NCBI GenBank assembly: GCA_902783445.1
Contig: CACZQX010000026.1
Span: forward strand, 1 to 15,220
Source of the DNA: an uncultured Lachnospiraceae bacterium
Lineage (GTDB): Bacteria > Bacillota > Clostridia > Lachnospirales > Lachnospiraceae
Length of the DNA: 15,220 nucleotides
Direction: 5' to 3'
Part shown: positions 6,854 through 14,906 of the stretch, piece after piece
Position numbering within the stretch: position 1 is the first letter of the stretch
Layout of the letters: each line of letters starts with the position of its first letter
The notes under the pieces: model-generated
The model's input: only the letters and a program-made list of their open reading frames with translations
Databases searched by the model: none
What the model was told of the DNA's origin: nothing
Position numbers and translations under genes: made by a program

Positions 6854-7537
6854 ATGAACGAGCCAAAGGTTCTTGTTGTTGATGATGAAGCGAGGATGAG
6901 AAAACTTGTAAAGGATTTTCTTACAAAGAAAGACTATACGGTTGTAGAGGCAGAAGATGGTGAAGAAGCTTTAGAAATAATGTATAAGAATAAGGATATC
7001 GACCTTGTTATTCTTGATATTATGATGCCTAAACTGGATGGTTGGCAAACATGTCGTGAAATCAGAAAATTTTCTAAAATTCCAATTGTTATGTTGACTG
7101 CGAAAGCTGAAGAAATGGATGAATTGCTTGGTTTTGAGCTTGGAGTGGATGAATATATTTCAAAACCTTTCAGTCCTAAAATTTTGGTGGCTAGGATTGA
7201 CGCTCTTCTTAGAAGAAGCAATAAAATCGGTGATTCCGATGTTGTTGCGGTAGGAGACGTGGAGATGGATATTGCAAGTCATACCGTAAGCGTTGCGGGT
7301 GAAAAAATCGATCTCAGTTTTAAGGAGTTCGAATTGTTACTTTATTTTTTGGAAAATAAAGGAATTGCGCTTTCAAGAGAAAAGATTCTCAATAATGTTT
7401 GGAATTATGATTATTTCGGTGATGCCAGAACCATAGATACACATGTAAAAAAACTTCGTAGCAAACTTGGAAAATCAGGCGTAAATATTAAAACTATTTG
7501 GGGAATGGGTTACAAATTTGAGGTGGACGAGAAATGA
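6854..7537 (+). CDS. OmpR/PhoB-family response regulator
   Basis: The 227-residue protein has a receiver domain (1-120) with the acidic pair D10/D11, phosphoacceptor D55 in LVILDIMMP, T82 and K104 in SKPF. A winged-helix DNA-binding domain follows (about 130-225), with the ELLLYFLENKG and DTHVKKLRSKLG elements and the end IKTIWGMGYKFE. This is a complete OmpR-type regulator that binds DNA when phosphorylated. AGGAGG lies 8 bases before the ATG. The kinase gene starts 4 bases before its stop (ATGA overlap), so the two are a cognate pair. The target genes are not visible; the PilZ operon itself is a candidate. Confidence 0.96.
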   Translation: MNEPKVLVVDDEARMRKLVKDFLTKKDYTVVEAEDGEEALEIMYKNKDIDLVILDIMMPKLDGWQTCREIRKFSKIPIVMLTAKAEEMDELLGFELGVDEYISKPFSPKILVARIDALLRRSNKIGDSDVVAVGDVEMDIASHTVSVAGEKIDLSFKEFELLLYFLENKGIALSREKILNNVWNYDYFGDARTIDTHVKKLRSKLGKSGVNIKTIWGMGYKFEVDEK

Positions 7538-9012
7538 GATCCTCAATTCAAAGAAAAATAATAGCTTTGCTATTGGCTTTTGTAATTATTCTGGTATTTA
7601 TCAGTTATGCGGCCAACTTTTTGATAGTTAAAGAATATTATTATTATCAGAGACAGAATTCATTCGAAAAAATATATAACAACATTAACAGTCTTGCCGG
7701 AAACAGCGATGAAATAAGCGAAAAAGTTAACGACAGGTTGTGTTCTTTGTGCGAGGCGGAGGGCATAACCCTTTTGATTTTTTCTGACAAGGACAATGTG
7801 CGTTTCGGTTACGGTAATGAAAGCCAACTTAGGGAACGTTATGAAAAAACATTAAATAATCATAACAATAATGCTTATTCTCATGATATTCTGAAAACAA
7901 CCGAAAACTATACATTTCAAAAATATCAGGAAACATCTGACGATACATCATATTTCGAAATGTGGGGAAAACTATCCGATGGAAGTAGTTTTATTCTGCG
8001 AATGGCGGCCCAAGCTTCGTCAACGACGGGATTTGCTTATAATAACAGGGCATATTTTCTAACTACTATACTCATGATTACTCTTGTAATTTTGATGTTT
8101 TATTTGTTTTCTCTTTATTTTACAAGGCCAATTAGGAATTTGTCCGATATTTCCCAAAAGATGATGGATGATGATTTTGAGGCAAAATATACAGGAAAAC
8201 GTAGGGATGAAATCGATGTTCTCGGTAAAAACATGAACGAGCTTTCCGAGAAATTAAAGAATACGATTGCTGAGCTTAAAAGCGCCAATCTTGAGCTTCA
8301 AAAAGATATTGATAAAAAAACTCAAATTGATGAGCAAAGGAAAGAGTTTTTATCAAACGTTTCTCATGAATTAAAAACGCCCATTGCTTTAATCCAGGGC
8401 TATGCCGAAGGTTTAAAGGAGGATATATACGATGATGCCGAAAGTAGAGATTATTATTGCGATGTAATTATTGATGAATCAAAACGTATGAATAATATCG
8501 TTAAGAAGTTGTTGTCTTTAAATCAAATCGAATTCGGCAATTACCACGTAGTGATGGAAAGATTCGATATATGCCAAGTTATTAGCGGCGTTTTAAATTC
8601 ATCAATGATTTTGATAAAGCAAAAAAATATAAATTTGTCTTATGATTGCGACAAATCCGTTTATGTATGGGCGGATGAGTTCCAAATCGAAGAAGTTATC
8701 AATAATTTCGTAAGTAATGCGATTAATCACGTTTCCGGGGAAAATGAAATAAAAATTGATATTATTACCGACAATCCGGAAGTCGCAAGGATTAATGTAT
8801 TTAACAGCGGGAATCATATTCCGGAAGAGTCTTTGGAACATTTGTGGGATAAATTCTACAAAGCGGACAAAGCAAGAACCAGAGAATACGGCGGTAGCGG
8901 CTTGGGGCTTTCGATAGTAAAGGCCATAATGGAGTCAATGAACCAAAAATACGGTGTTGAGAATGTCGAAGGCGGAGTTGTATTTTGGTTTGAGCTTGAA
9001 TGCAAAAATTAG
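7534..9012 (+). CDS. Sensor histidine kinase, membrane bound
   Basis: The 492-residue kinase has TM1 (about 9-31), an extracytoplasmic sensor region of about 140 residues, TM2 (about 174-196), a HAMP domain (197-249) starting at the TRPIRNLSD segment, a coiled coil, then HisKA with H278 in SHELKTP. The ATPase domain shows the N box (NNFVSNAINH), a G1 box reading NVFNSGNHIPEE with Asn where many kinases have Asp, as is common in VanS-like Firmicute kinases, the F box (LWDKFYKADKART) and the G2 box (GGSGLGLS). The sensor region contains a CSLC pair near residue 69 that could respond to redox or bind metal; that is speculation. It overlaps the response regulator gene by 4 bases and is its partner. 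Confidence 0.96.
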   Translation: MRSSIQRKIIALLLAFVIILVFISYAANFLIVKEYYYYQRQNSFEKIYNNINSLAGNSDEISEKVNDRLCSLCEAEGITLLIFSDKDNVRFGYGNESQLRERYEKTLNNHNNNAYSHDILKTTENYTFQKYQETSDDTSYFEMWGKLSDGSSFILRMAAQASSTTGFAYNNRAYFLTTILMITLVILMFYLFSLYFTRPIRNLSDISQKMMDDDFEAKYTGKRRDEIDVLGKNMNELSEKLKNTIAELKSANLELQKDIDKKTQIDEQRKEFLSNVSHELKTPIALIQGYAEGLKEDIYDDAESRDYYCDVIIDESKRMNNIVKKLLSLNQIEFGNYHVVMERFDICQVISGVLNSSMILIKQKNINLSYDCDKSVYVWADEFQIEEVINNFVSNAINHVSGENEIKIDIITDNPEVARINVFNSGNHIPEESLEHLWDKFYKADKARTREYGGSGLGLSIVKAIMESMNQKYGVENVEGGVVFWFELECKN

Positions 9013-9020
9013 TTAGAAAA

Positions 9021-9077
9021 ATTTGCTTAAAATAGTATTATTATCAGTCAATCTAAGATTGACAGTTTTAAGCAAAT
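9021..9077. repeat. Nested inverted repeats before the lipoprotein gene
   Basis: An outer perfect 12-bp repeat ATTTGCTTAAAA (9021-9032) / TTTTAAGCAAAT (9066-9077) encloses an inner perfect dyad GTCAATC-TAA-GATTGAC (9047-9063). The inner hairpin is followed by only AG-TTTT, so at best it is a weak terminator for the kinase operon. The inner dyad overlaps the -35 box of the next promoter, so it could instead be an operator. Confidence 0.65.
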
Positions 9078-9088
9078 GATGTTACAAT
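9059..9088 (+). promoter_or_regulatory. Predicted promoter of the lipoprotein/cheV genes
   Basis: A perfect -35 TTGACA (9059-9064) and a near-perfect -10 TACAAT (9083-9088) are separated by 18 bases. Transcription would start near 9095, about 50 bases before the GTG start. The -35 lies in the right arm of the dyad 9047-9063. Confidence 0.7.
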
Positions 9089-9145
9089 AACTGTATATAT
9101 TAAGTGCATTTTTCAATATTTTTGAGCGCTTTACGGAGGTTGCAT

Positions 9146-9850
9146 GTGAAAAAAATATTTGCCGTTTGCATTGTCTTTGTTATGATGCTAGGGCTTACGG
9201 GTTGTGATGACATTATCAACCTTAGCGAAGAAGACCAATATTTGGTTGCACAATACGGTGCATATCTTCTTTTGAATAATGATAAGAATTTTCAGAAAAA
9301 TCTGGAATTCACAACCGAAGAAGAAACAAGCACAGAAGATGAAACCACTGAATCAGAGGACGAAACGTCCACCGATAAAGATTCTGACAATAAGGACAAT
9401 TCGGATAAAGATAAATCAGATGATAAAGAAACGGCCACAGAGCTTAATAAGGCTGTCTTGTTGCCGGATTTCAAAGTTGATTATACGGGGCATAAAGTTT
9501 ATGATGTTTATCCTGATGAAACCGCAACATATCAGGTTAAAAAATCAGGATACAAAGTATTGGCACTTAATTTCAATGTTACAAATCCATCATCGGAAAG
9601 CAAGAATATTGACTTAATCGGTGCGGCGGATTTTGTAGCAACTATCAATGATACTATTAATCTAAACGGCATCTATTCCGTTAATACATTTAATGCTTTA
9701 AATATGTATGAAGGAACAATAGGCGGCGGGGAAACGGTAGAAACAGTATTACTTTTCTATATTAAGCCTGATGATGCCACGGATATTAATAGCATAGATT
9801 TGAAAGTTACGGATTCTTCAAAAAATTCCGTAAAAGTCACATTGGAATAA
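9146..9850 (+). CDS. Lipoprotein with acidic linker and Ig-like C-terminal domain
   Basis: The best start is GTG at 9146: GGAGG ends 6 bases before it, and the protein then begins with a classic lipoprotein signal, KKIFAV plus a hydrophobic core, ending in the lipobox LTGC (Cys 20). An upstream in-frame ATG at 9104 has no ribosome site and would place 14 extra residues before the signal. The 234-residue product would be lipid-anchored outside the membrane. A Thr/Glu/Asp/Lys-rich low-complexity linker (about 60-100) leads to a beta-rich domain that resembles the DUF4352/DUF5067 group of immunoglobulin-like extracellular domains found in many Firmicute lipoproteins. No enzyme motif is seen and the role is unknown. 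cheV follows after 36 bases. Confidence 0.85.
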   Translation: MKKIFAVCIVFVMMLGLTGCDDIINLSEEDQYLVAQYGAYLLLNNDKNFQKNLEFTTEEETSTEDETTESEDETSTDKDSDNKDNSDKDKSDDKETATELNKAVLLPDFKVDYTGHKVYDVYPDETATYQVKKSGYKVLALNFNVTNPSSESKNIDLIGAADFVATINDTINLNGIYSVNTFNALNMYEGTIGGGETVETVLLFYIKPDDATDINSIDLKVTDSSKNSVKVTLE

Positions 9851-9886
9851 TATCTAGATTATATAAATAGTGAGGAGGTTTCTTAT

Positions 9887-10798
9887 ATGGAGACAAATAT
9901 TTTGCTTGATAGCGGAACCAATGAGTTAGAGGTCCTAGAATTCAAGGTGGGTAGTAACTATTACGGAATCAACGTAGCAAAGATAAGAGAGATATTACCT
10001 TATACCGGAGCTACACCGATTCCTAATTCACATCCTTGTATTGAAGGCATTTTTATGCCGAGAGATACAATGATTACATCAGTAAGTCTTTCGAAGGCAT
10101 TATCAATGGATGTACCGACAAAAGATGGAGATATGATGATTATCACTAACTTTAACCAGTTGAATGTTGGTTTCCATGTAAATGAAGTATTGGGGATACA
10201 CAGAGTTTCATGGGAAAGCATCATAACACCGGATGCAACGCTTAACAACAAAGATCAAGGTGTTGCGACAGGTATTATAAAATTTGATGATAAATTAATT
10301 GTTGTACTTGATTTTGAAAAAATCGTATCAGATATTAGTCCGGAAACAGGTCTTAAATTATCCGATATCAAACAATTCGAGTCAAGAGGTAAGAATGCTA
10401 AACCTATTCTTATCGCAGAGGATTCACCGTTGCTTTCAAAACTCATACAGGAGTCAATTCAAAAATCCGGTTATACAAATGTTACCATGGCCAAGAATGG
10501 TAAAGAAGCTTGGGATATATTAAATGGATATGAAGAAAAAGGTATACTGGATGAATCTTGCAGTTTAATTATTACTGATATAGAGATGCCTGTTATGGAT
10601 GGTCACAGACTTACAAAGTTAGTTAAGTCTTCGGATACATTTAAACATATTCCGCTTATTATTTTCTCATCACTTGTAAACGATGAGATGAGAGCAAAAG
10701 GTATTTCGCTTGGTGCGGATGCTCAGCTTTCAAAACCTGAAATCGGTGACCTCGTTGGCGTAATCGACTCATTAATCGATAAAAGAATTGAAGATTAA
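9887..10798 (+). CDS. cheV: CheV chemotaxis coupling protein (CheW domain plus receiver)
   Basis: The 303-residue protein joins a CheW-like domain (about 12-155) to a response-regulator receiver (about 170-300), the defining order of CheV. The receiver has E178/D179 (AEDS), phosphoacceptor D231 (IITDIEMPVMDGH) and K283 (SKPE). CheV couples chemoreceptors to the kinase CheA, and phosphorylation of its receiver is thought to aid adaptation. No other che gene is in the window, so it is a stand-alone cheV. GAGGAGG lies 8 bases before the ATG. It probably shares the lipoprotein promoter. Confidence 0.93.
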   Translation: METNILLDSGTNELEVLEFKVGSNYYGINVAKIREILPYTGATPIPNSHPCIEGIFMPRDTMITSVSLSKALSMDVPTKDGDMMIITNFNQLNVGFHVNEVLGIHRVSWESIITPDATLNNKDQGVATGIIKFDDKLIVVLDFEKIVSDISPETGLKLSDIKQFESRGKNAKPILIAEDSPLLSKLIQESIQKSGYTNVTMAKNGKEAWDILNGYEEKGILDESCSLIITDIEMPVMDGHRLTKLVKSSDTFKHIPLIIFSSLVNDEMRAKGISLGADAQLSKPEIGDLVGVIDSLIDKRIED

Positions 10799-10807
10799 TT
10801 TAAATTT

Positions 10808-10837
10808 TAAGCTGCCGGGAGAGATTCTGGCAGCTTA
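10808..10837 (+). terminator. Strong hairpin after cheV, weak terminator or attenuator
   Basis: TAAGCTGCCGG (10808-10818) pairs with CTGGCAGCTTA (10827-10837), 11 pairs with one G-U, around an 8-base loop. The tail TATTATGTGATTTG is only moderately T-rich, so termination may be partial and the next gene may be read through. Confidence 0.55.
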
Positions 10838-10867
10838 TATTATGTGATTTGTTTAGGAGACAAATAA

Positions 10868-12751
10868 ATGGCGGATGATAACACAAAAGACAACAAAGCG
10901 GAAGAGGATTACTTAGACAGTCTTTTACAATCAATGTCTGAAGGCCCGAAAGAATCGCCTGTAGAAAATACAGAGCCTGACGAAAGCAGTCAGGCTGTTT
11001 CTGATGTAGAAAACATTGTGACAAGCGAAGAGGCAAAAACAGATGAAGTTTCGGAAACTTCTATTGAGGATCAATTGCCTCAGGATCATGATGATTTATT
11101 TGATAATATTGATGAATTTGAAGATATGCCGATTGACGATCTCACATTTGATGATTTGGATCTCGGTTTAGATAACGATATTCCGGCGGCAGAAGAACCT
11201 GTAGCAGTAGAGGGAGAACCGATAGCTGTAGAAGAGCCGATTGCAGCAGAGGAAATACCGGTTGCTGAGGAAGCACCGATAGTAGAGGAAACACCGGTAG
11301 TTGAAGATGCGCCGGTGGCTGAAGAAGAAATATCTGCAGATACTGCTGAATTTTTGGATGATTTGGATTCATTATTTGAAGATGATGCTGTTGCCACGGA
11401 AGAAGCTATAGTTGCGGATGATGCTGTTGCAGCTGAAGAGCCTGTAGCAGCTGAAGAAGCAGCGTCTGTTGAAAACGAAGTTGACGATCTTCCGATTGAT
11501 GATGTACTTTCGGCACCTGCTTCTGATAGTTCGGCTGATTCTATTTTTGCCGATGATTTGTTTGACGGAGGCTTATTTGACGGCTTATCCGATGATGACT
11601 TGTTTGCTGATGCTCAACCGATTTCCGCAGATGACATAGACGCTGAAGATATTCTTGATTTTGGTTCGGATCCAACGGAAGGTCTTATAGATTCCGTAAG
11701 TTCAGACGATTTGGACATCGATGCTATGTTTGATCAGGAAGAACCTAAAAAAGAAGGAGAAGAATCCGAACAAGAAGAGGAAGAAGAAGAAGAGGAAGAC
11801 AAGAAAAAGAAGAAAAAGAAAAAAGAAAAGAAAAAGAAGAAAAAAGCAAAATCAGATGAAGAAGGCGAAGAAGATTCGGAAGAGGAAGAACCGACGGGCT
11901 TTTTTGCCAAACTTAAAGCAACATTAAATAAAATTGCCGAATTCGCCGAAGACGAGGAAGACGAAGAAGACAACGAAGAAGGGGAAGACGGTAAGAAAAA
12001 GAAGAAAAAAGGCCTTTTCGGTAAAAAGAAAAAGGGTGAAGATGCCGAAGGCGAATCATCCGAAGAAGGTGGAGAAGATTCCGACGAAAAGCGCAGCGCC
12101 AAAATCGATGATGAAGAAGGCGAAGAAGGCGACGATAAAAAAGGCAAAAAAGGTAAAAAGGACAAGAAAGAAAAGAAAGAAAAAGTTAAAAAAGTCAAGA
12201 AAAAACGTCCTAAGGATCCAGATGACGAAGTTGTGGTCAAGGTTTCCAAACGTCGCATGATTTTAGTAGTATCTTTCATTGCCATTGCAATTATATTTAT
12301 TATTGTGGGAAGCAGTTATCTTGTATATCAAAAGAACTTGAAATCCGCAATAAGCGACTATGTAAACGGTAATTATTTGGAAGCATACAGAAAACTCAAC
12401 GGTATGAATATTAAAGCTGCCGACGAAGGTTTTTACAATCAAGTAAGAGTTATTATGTATGTTGAAAATCAATATCAATCTTATTTGAGATACAAAGAGA
12501 TGGACATGGAAGCTGAAGCTTTGGATGCTCTTATAACGGGTGTTAAACTCTTCGATGCTCACACTATGGAAGCTGAATCCTTAAGTGTTGAAAAAGAAGA
12601 TGAAAGCTGCTACAAGAGAATGTTGGGTTCATTAAATAAGATTGAAATAGAACTTAAAGAGGAATACGGTATTGATGTCAACGAAGCCAGAAAAATGACA
12701 CTTATCGAAGATCCTAACGAATATGCAAGACAGATACAGGAGTTAATTTGA
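10868..12751 (+). CDS. Low-complexity acidic/Lys-Glu-rich single-pass membrane protein with helical C-terminus
   Basis: I do not recognise a named family. The 627-residue protein has three parts. Residues 1-290 are strongly acidic, with Pro-Val-Ala-Glu-Glu-like repeats (about 112-155) and several DD-rich short motifs. Residues about 291-460 alternate poly-Glu/Asp with poly-Lys blocks and contain a short helix-forming island (GFFAKLKATLNKIAEFAE) and a GLFGKKKK motif. One membrane helix follows (about 464-488, starting MILVVSFIAIAIIF). The last 139 residues are helical, with a TPR-like look (YVNGNYLEAYRKL). The basic region before the helix places the large charged part in the cytosol and the C-terminus outside. 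AGGAG precedes the ATG. It follows cheV and its stop is 3 bases before hisH. The acidic-domain, membrane-helix and TPR-like parts recall bacterial scaffold proteins such as FimV, but homology is not claimed. Confidence 0.88.
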   Translation: MADDNTKDNKAEEDYLDSLLQSMSEGPKESPVENTEPDESSQAVSDVENIVTSEEAKTDEVSETSIEDQLPQDHDDLFDNIDEFEDMPIDDLTFDDLDLGLDNDIPAAEEPVAVEGEPIAVEEPIAAEEIPVAEEAPIVEETPVVEDAPVAEEEISADTAEFLDDLDSLFEDDAVATEEAIVADDAVAAEEPVAAEEAASVENEVDDLPIDDVLSAPASDSSADSIFADDLFDGGLFDGLSDDDLFADAQPISADDIDAEDILDFGSDPTEGLIDSVSSDDLDIDAMFDQEEPKKEGEESEQEEEEEEEEDKKKKKKKKEKKKKKKAKSDEEGEEDSEEEEPTGFFAKLKATLNKIAEFAEDEEDEEDNEEGEDGKKKKKKGLFGKKKKGEDAEGESSEEGGEDSDEKRSAKIDDEEGEEGDDKKGKKGKKDKKEKKEKVKKVKKKRPKDPDDEVVVKVSKRRMILVVSFIAIAIIFIIVGSSYLVYQKNLKSAISDYVNGNYLEAYRKLNGMNIKAADEGFYNQVRVIMYVENQYQSYLRYKEMDMEAEALDALITGVKLFDAHTMEAESLSVEKEDESCYKRMLGSLNKIEIELKEEYGIDVNEARKMTLIEDPNEYARQIQELI

Positions 12752-12754
12752 TAA

Positions 12755-13360
12755 ATGTTAGCAATTATTGATTATGATGCCGGTAACCTAAAAAGCGTTT
12801 CCAAAGCCTTGGATTATTTGAATATAAAAAATGTAATAACAAGAGATGAAAAAAAGCTTTCAAATGCTGATAAAATATTGCTTCCGGGTGTGGGAAGTTT
12901 CGGAGACTGCATGGAAAAACTCAAGAAATTCAATCTCGTTGATACTATTCATGAGTTGATTTTACGAGACAAACCTTTTCTCGGAATATGTCTAGGAATG
13001 CAGCTTTTGTTTGACGAAAGCGAAGAAGCACCGGGAGTAAAAGGCCTGGGACTTTTGGAAGGTAAAATAATAAAATTTAAGGATGATATGGGCCTTAAGG
13101 TACCCCAAATTGGCTGGAACAGTTTACATCTTCAAAATGACGGCAGACTGTATAAAGACATGGAAGACGAATCTTATGTATATTTTGTTCATTCCTATCA
13201 TCTTGTGGCAAAAGATGAAAAACAGGTTAAGGCAACATGTGATTACGGTGTAAGATTCCATGCATCCGTTGAACAGAAAAATGTTTTTGGCTGCCAGTTT
13301 CATCCCGAAAAAAGCGGAGATGTGGGCCTTAAAATTCTTAAAAATTTCGGAGATTTATAA
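12755..13360 (+). CDS. hisH: Imidazole glycerol phosphate synthase, glutaminase subunit HisH
   Basis: The 201-residue class I glutamine amidotransferase starts MLAIIDYDAGNLKSV. It has the nucleophile C79 in the GICLGMQLLF elbow and the H183/E185 pair in QFHPEKSG, completing the catalytic triad. HisH splits glutamine and sends ammonia to HisF in histidine biosynthesis. Length is normal. AGGAG lies 12 bases before the ATG, inside the end of the preceding gene, so translation may be coupled to that unrelated gene. The stop overlaps the hisF start by one base (TAATG). Confidence 0.97.
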   Translation: MLAIIDYDAGNLKSVSKALDYLNIKNVITRDEKKLSNADKILLPGVGSFGDCMEKLKKFNLVDTIHELILRDKPFLGICLGMQLLFDESEEAPGVKGLGLLEGKIIKFKDDMGLKVPQIGWNSLHLQNDGRLYKDMEDESYVYFVHSYHLVAKDEKQVKATCDYGVRFHASVEQKNVFGCQFHPEKSGDVGLKILKNFGDL

Positions 13361-14121
13361 TGTTTACAAAAAGAATAATTCCATGCCTCGATGTTAATAA
13401 CAACAGGGTTGTTAAAGGCGTAAATTTTGTTAATTTACGAGATGCCGGAGACCCGGTTGAAGTAGGTATGGCCTATGATAAAGCAGGTGCGGATGAGCTT
13501 GTGTTTTTGGATATTACCGCAACAAGCGATGCAAGAAATACAGTAGTGGATATGGTTAGGCGAGTTGCCGAAAACATATTCATTCCCTTTACCGTTGGTG
13601 GCGGTATCAGGACGGTAGATGACTTTAAAGCTTTGCTCAGAGAAGGAGCGGACAAGATTTCTATCAACTCCGCAGCCGTTAAAAATCCAAACTTAATAAG
13701 CGAAGCTGCTGATAAATTCGGAAGCCAATGTGTTGTTGTGGCAATTGATGCGAAAAGACGTGCCGATGGCAGTGGCTGGAATGTCTATACCGCAGGCGGT
13801 CGTCATGACGAAGGAATAGATGCGGTAGAATGGGCCATGAAGGCTTATAAGCTGGGCGCCGGCGAGATTCTTCTTACATCAATGGATTGCGACGGAACCA
13901 AGGCCGGTTATGACATCGAGCTTACAAGAACCATAAGTGAAAATGTGGGAATTCCCGTTATTGCATCGGGAGGAGCAGGTACAAAAGAGCATTTTTACGA
14001 TGCATTGACAGAAGGTAAGGCGGATGCGGCCCTTGCAGCCTCTCTTTTCCATTTTAAGGAGCTGGAGATAAAAGACCTAAAGTCTTATTTAAGAAATAAG
14101 GGAGTTTCCGTAAGGCTTTAA
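13360..14121 (+). CDS. hisF: Imidazole glycerol phosphate synthase, cyclase subunit HisF
   Basis: The 253-residue (beta/alpha)8 barrel starts with MFTKRIIPCLDVNNNRVVKG. The catalytic pair is present: D11 (CLDV) and D130 (VAIDAKR). Phosphate-binding loops GGGIRT and ASGGAGT are intact. HisF uses ammonia from HisH to convert PRFAR to imidazole glycerol phosphate and AICAR. It overlaps hisH by one base. No other his gene follows, so hisHF form a detached pair here. Confidence 0.98.
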   Translation: MFTKRIIPCLDVNNNRVVKGVNFVNLRDAGDPVEVGMAYDKAGADELVFLDITATSDARNTVVDMVRRVAENIFIPFTVGGGIRTVDDFKALLREGADKISINSAAVKNPNLISEAADKFGSQCVVVAIDAKRRADGSGWNVYTAGGRHDEGIDAVEWAMKAYKLGAGEILLTSMDCDGTKAGYDIELTRTISENVGIPVIASGGAGTKEHFYDALTEGKADAALAASLFHFKELEIKDLKSYLRNKGVSVRL

Positions 14122-14168
14122 TGAATGATTATAATTTAAGCGATTAATTTGATGATAGAAGGTTTGTT

Positions 14169-14846
14169 ATGTCACAAATTTCAAATGACTGGTTAACTGT
14201 TTTAAAAGATGAATTTAAAAAGCCTTATTATAAAAGGCTTTTTGATTTTGTTAGGGAAGAGTACAAAACAAAAACCATATTTCCCCCGGCGGATGATATT
14301 TTTAACGCCTATCATTTCACACCTTTAAGTGATGTAAAGGTGGTTATAATCGGGCAAGATCCTTATCATGATTTCGGTCAGGCTCATGGTTTGTGTTTTT
14401 CGGTTAAGGAAAATGTTAAAATTCCGCCGTCTCTTTTAAATATTTACAAAGAGCTTAAGGATGATTTGGGATGCTATATTCCCAATAACGGATATTTGGT
14501 AAAATGGGCAAAACAGGGAGTTTTGCTTTTAAATACCGTTCTTACCGTAAGAGCACATGAGGCTAATTCCCATCAAAACAAAGGTTGGGAAGAATTTACC
14601 GATGCAACAATAAAAGCCTTGAATGAACAAGACAGACCGATAGTGTTTTTACTTTGGGGGGCTCCGGCGGGAAAGAAGGCTGTAATGCTTAATAATGCAA
14701 AGCATTTGGTTTTAAAAGCACCTCATCCAAGTCCCTTATCGGCCCACAGAGGCTTTTTCGGTTGTAAACATTTCAGTAAATGTAATGATTTTTTAACTAA
14801 AAACGGTTTAAATGCGATTGATTGGCAAATTGAAAATATAGTATAA
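14169..14846 (+). CDS. ung: Uracil-DNA glycosylase, family 1
   Basis: The 225-residue enzyme has the family 1 water-activating motif GQDPYH (D64) and the second motif HPSPLSAHRGFFG (H186), with LLLNTVLTVR and LLWGAPAGKK between them. It removes uracil from DNA to start base-excision repair. Length matches bacterial Ung. AGAAGG lies shortly before the ATG. A TATAAT at 14130-14135 in the gap after hisF has no good -35, so ung is probably read with hisHF or from a weak promoter. Confidence 0.98.
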   Translation: MSQISNDWLTVLKDEFKKPYYKRLFDFVREEYKTKTIFPPADDIFNAYHFTPLSDVKVVIIGQDPYHDFGQAHGLCFSVKENVKIPPSLLNIYKELKDDLGCYIPNNGYLVKWAKQGVLLLNTVLTVRAHEANSHQNKGWEEFTDATIKALNEQDRPIVFLLWGAPAGKKAVMLNNAKHLVLKAPHPSPLSAHRGFFGCKHFSKCNDFLTKNGLNAIDWQIENIV

Positions 14847-14847
14847 T
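14818..14847 (+). promoter_or_regulatory. Predicted promoter of the cation efflux gene
   Basis: TTGATT (14818-14823) and a perfect TATAAT (14842-14847) are 18 bases apart and overlap the end of ung. Transcription would start near 14854, about 50 bases before the next start codon. Confidence 0.5.
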
Positions 14848-14906
14848 CTATTTATGTAAAAAAACGAATATCTTTTGATTAATTTACCTATATGGGGGAT
14901 AATGCA

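Noticed and set aside
9104..9145. Upstream ATG of the lipoprotein gene
   Set aside because: No ribosome binding site, and it would put extra residues before a perfect lipoprotein signal that begins at GTG 9146.
11721..12260. Alternative plus-frame Lys/Arg-rich open frames and A-rich possible slippery sites
   Set aside because: They arise from purine-rich low-complexity codons; the main frame stays open through to the membrane helix and C-terminus, so no frameshift is needed.
11734..12285. Long minus-strand open frame rich in Ser and Phe
   Set aside because: Mirror of the Lys/Glu-rich coding strand; no start signal and no domain.
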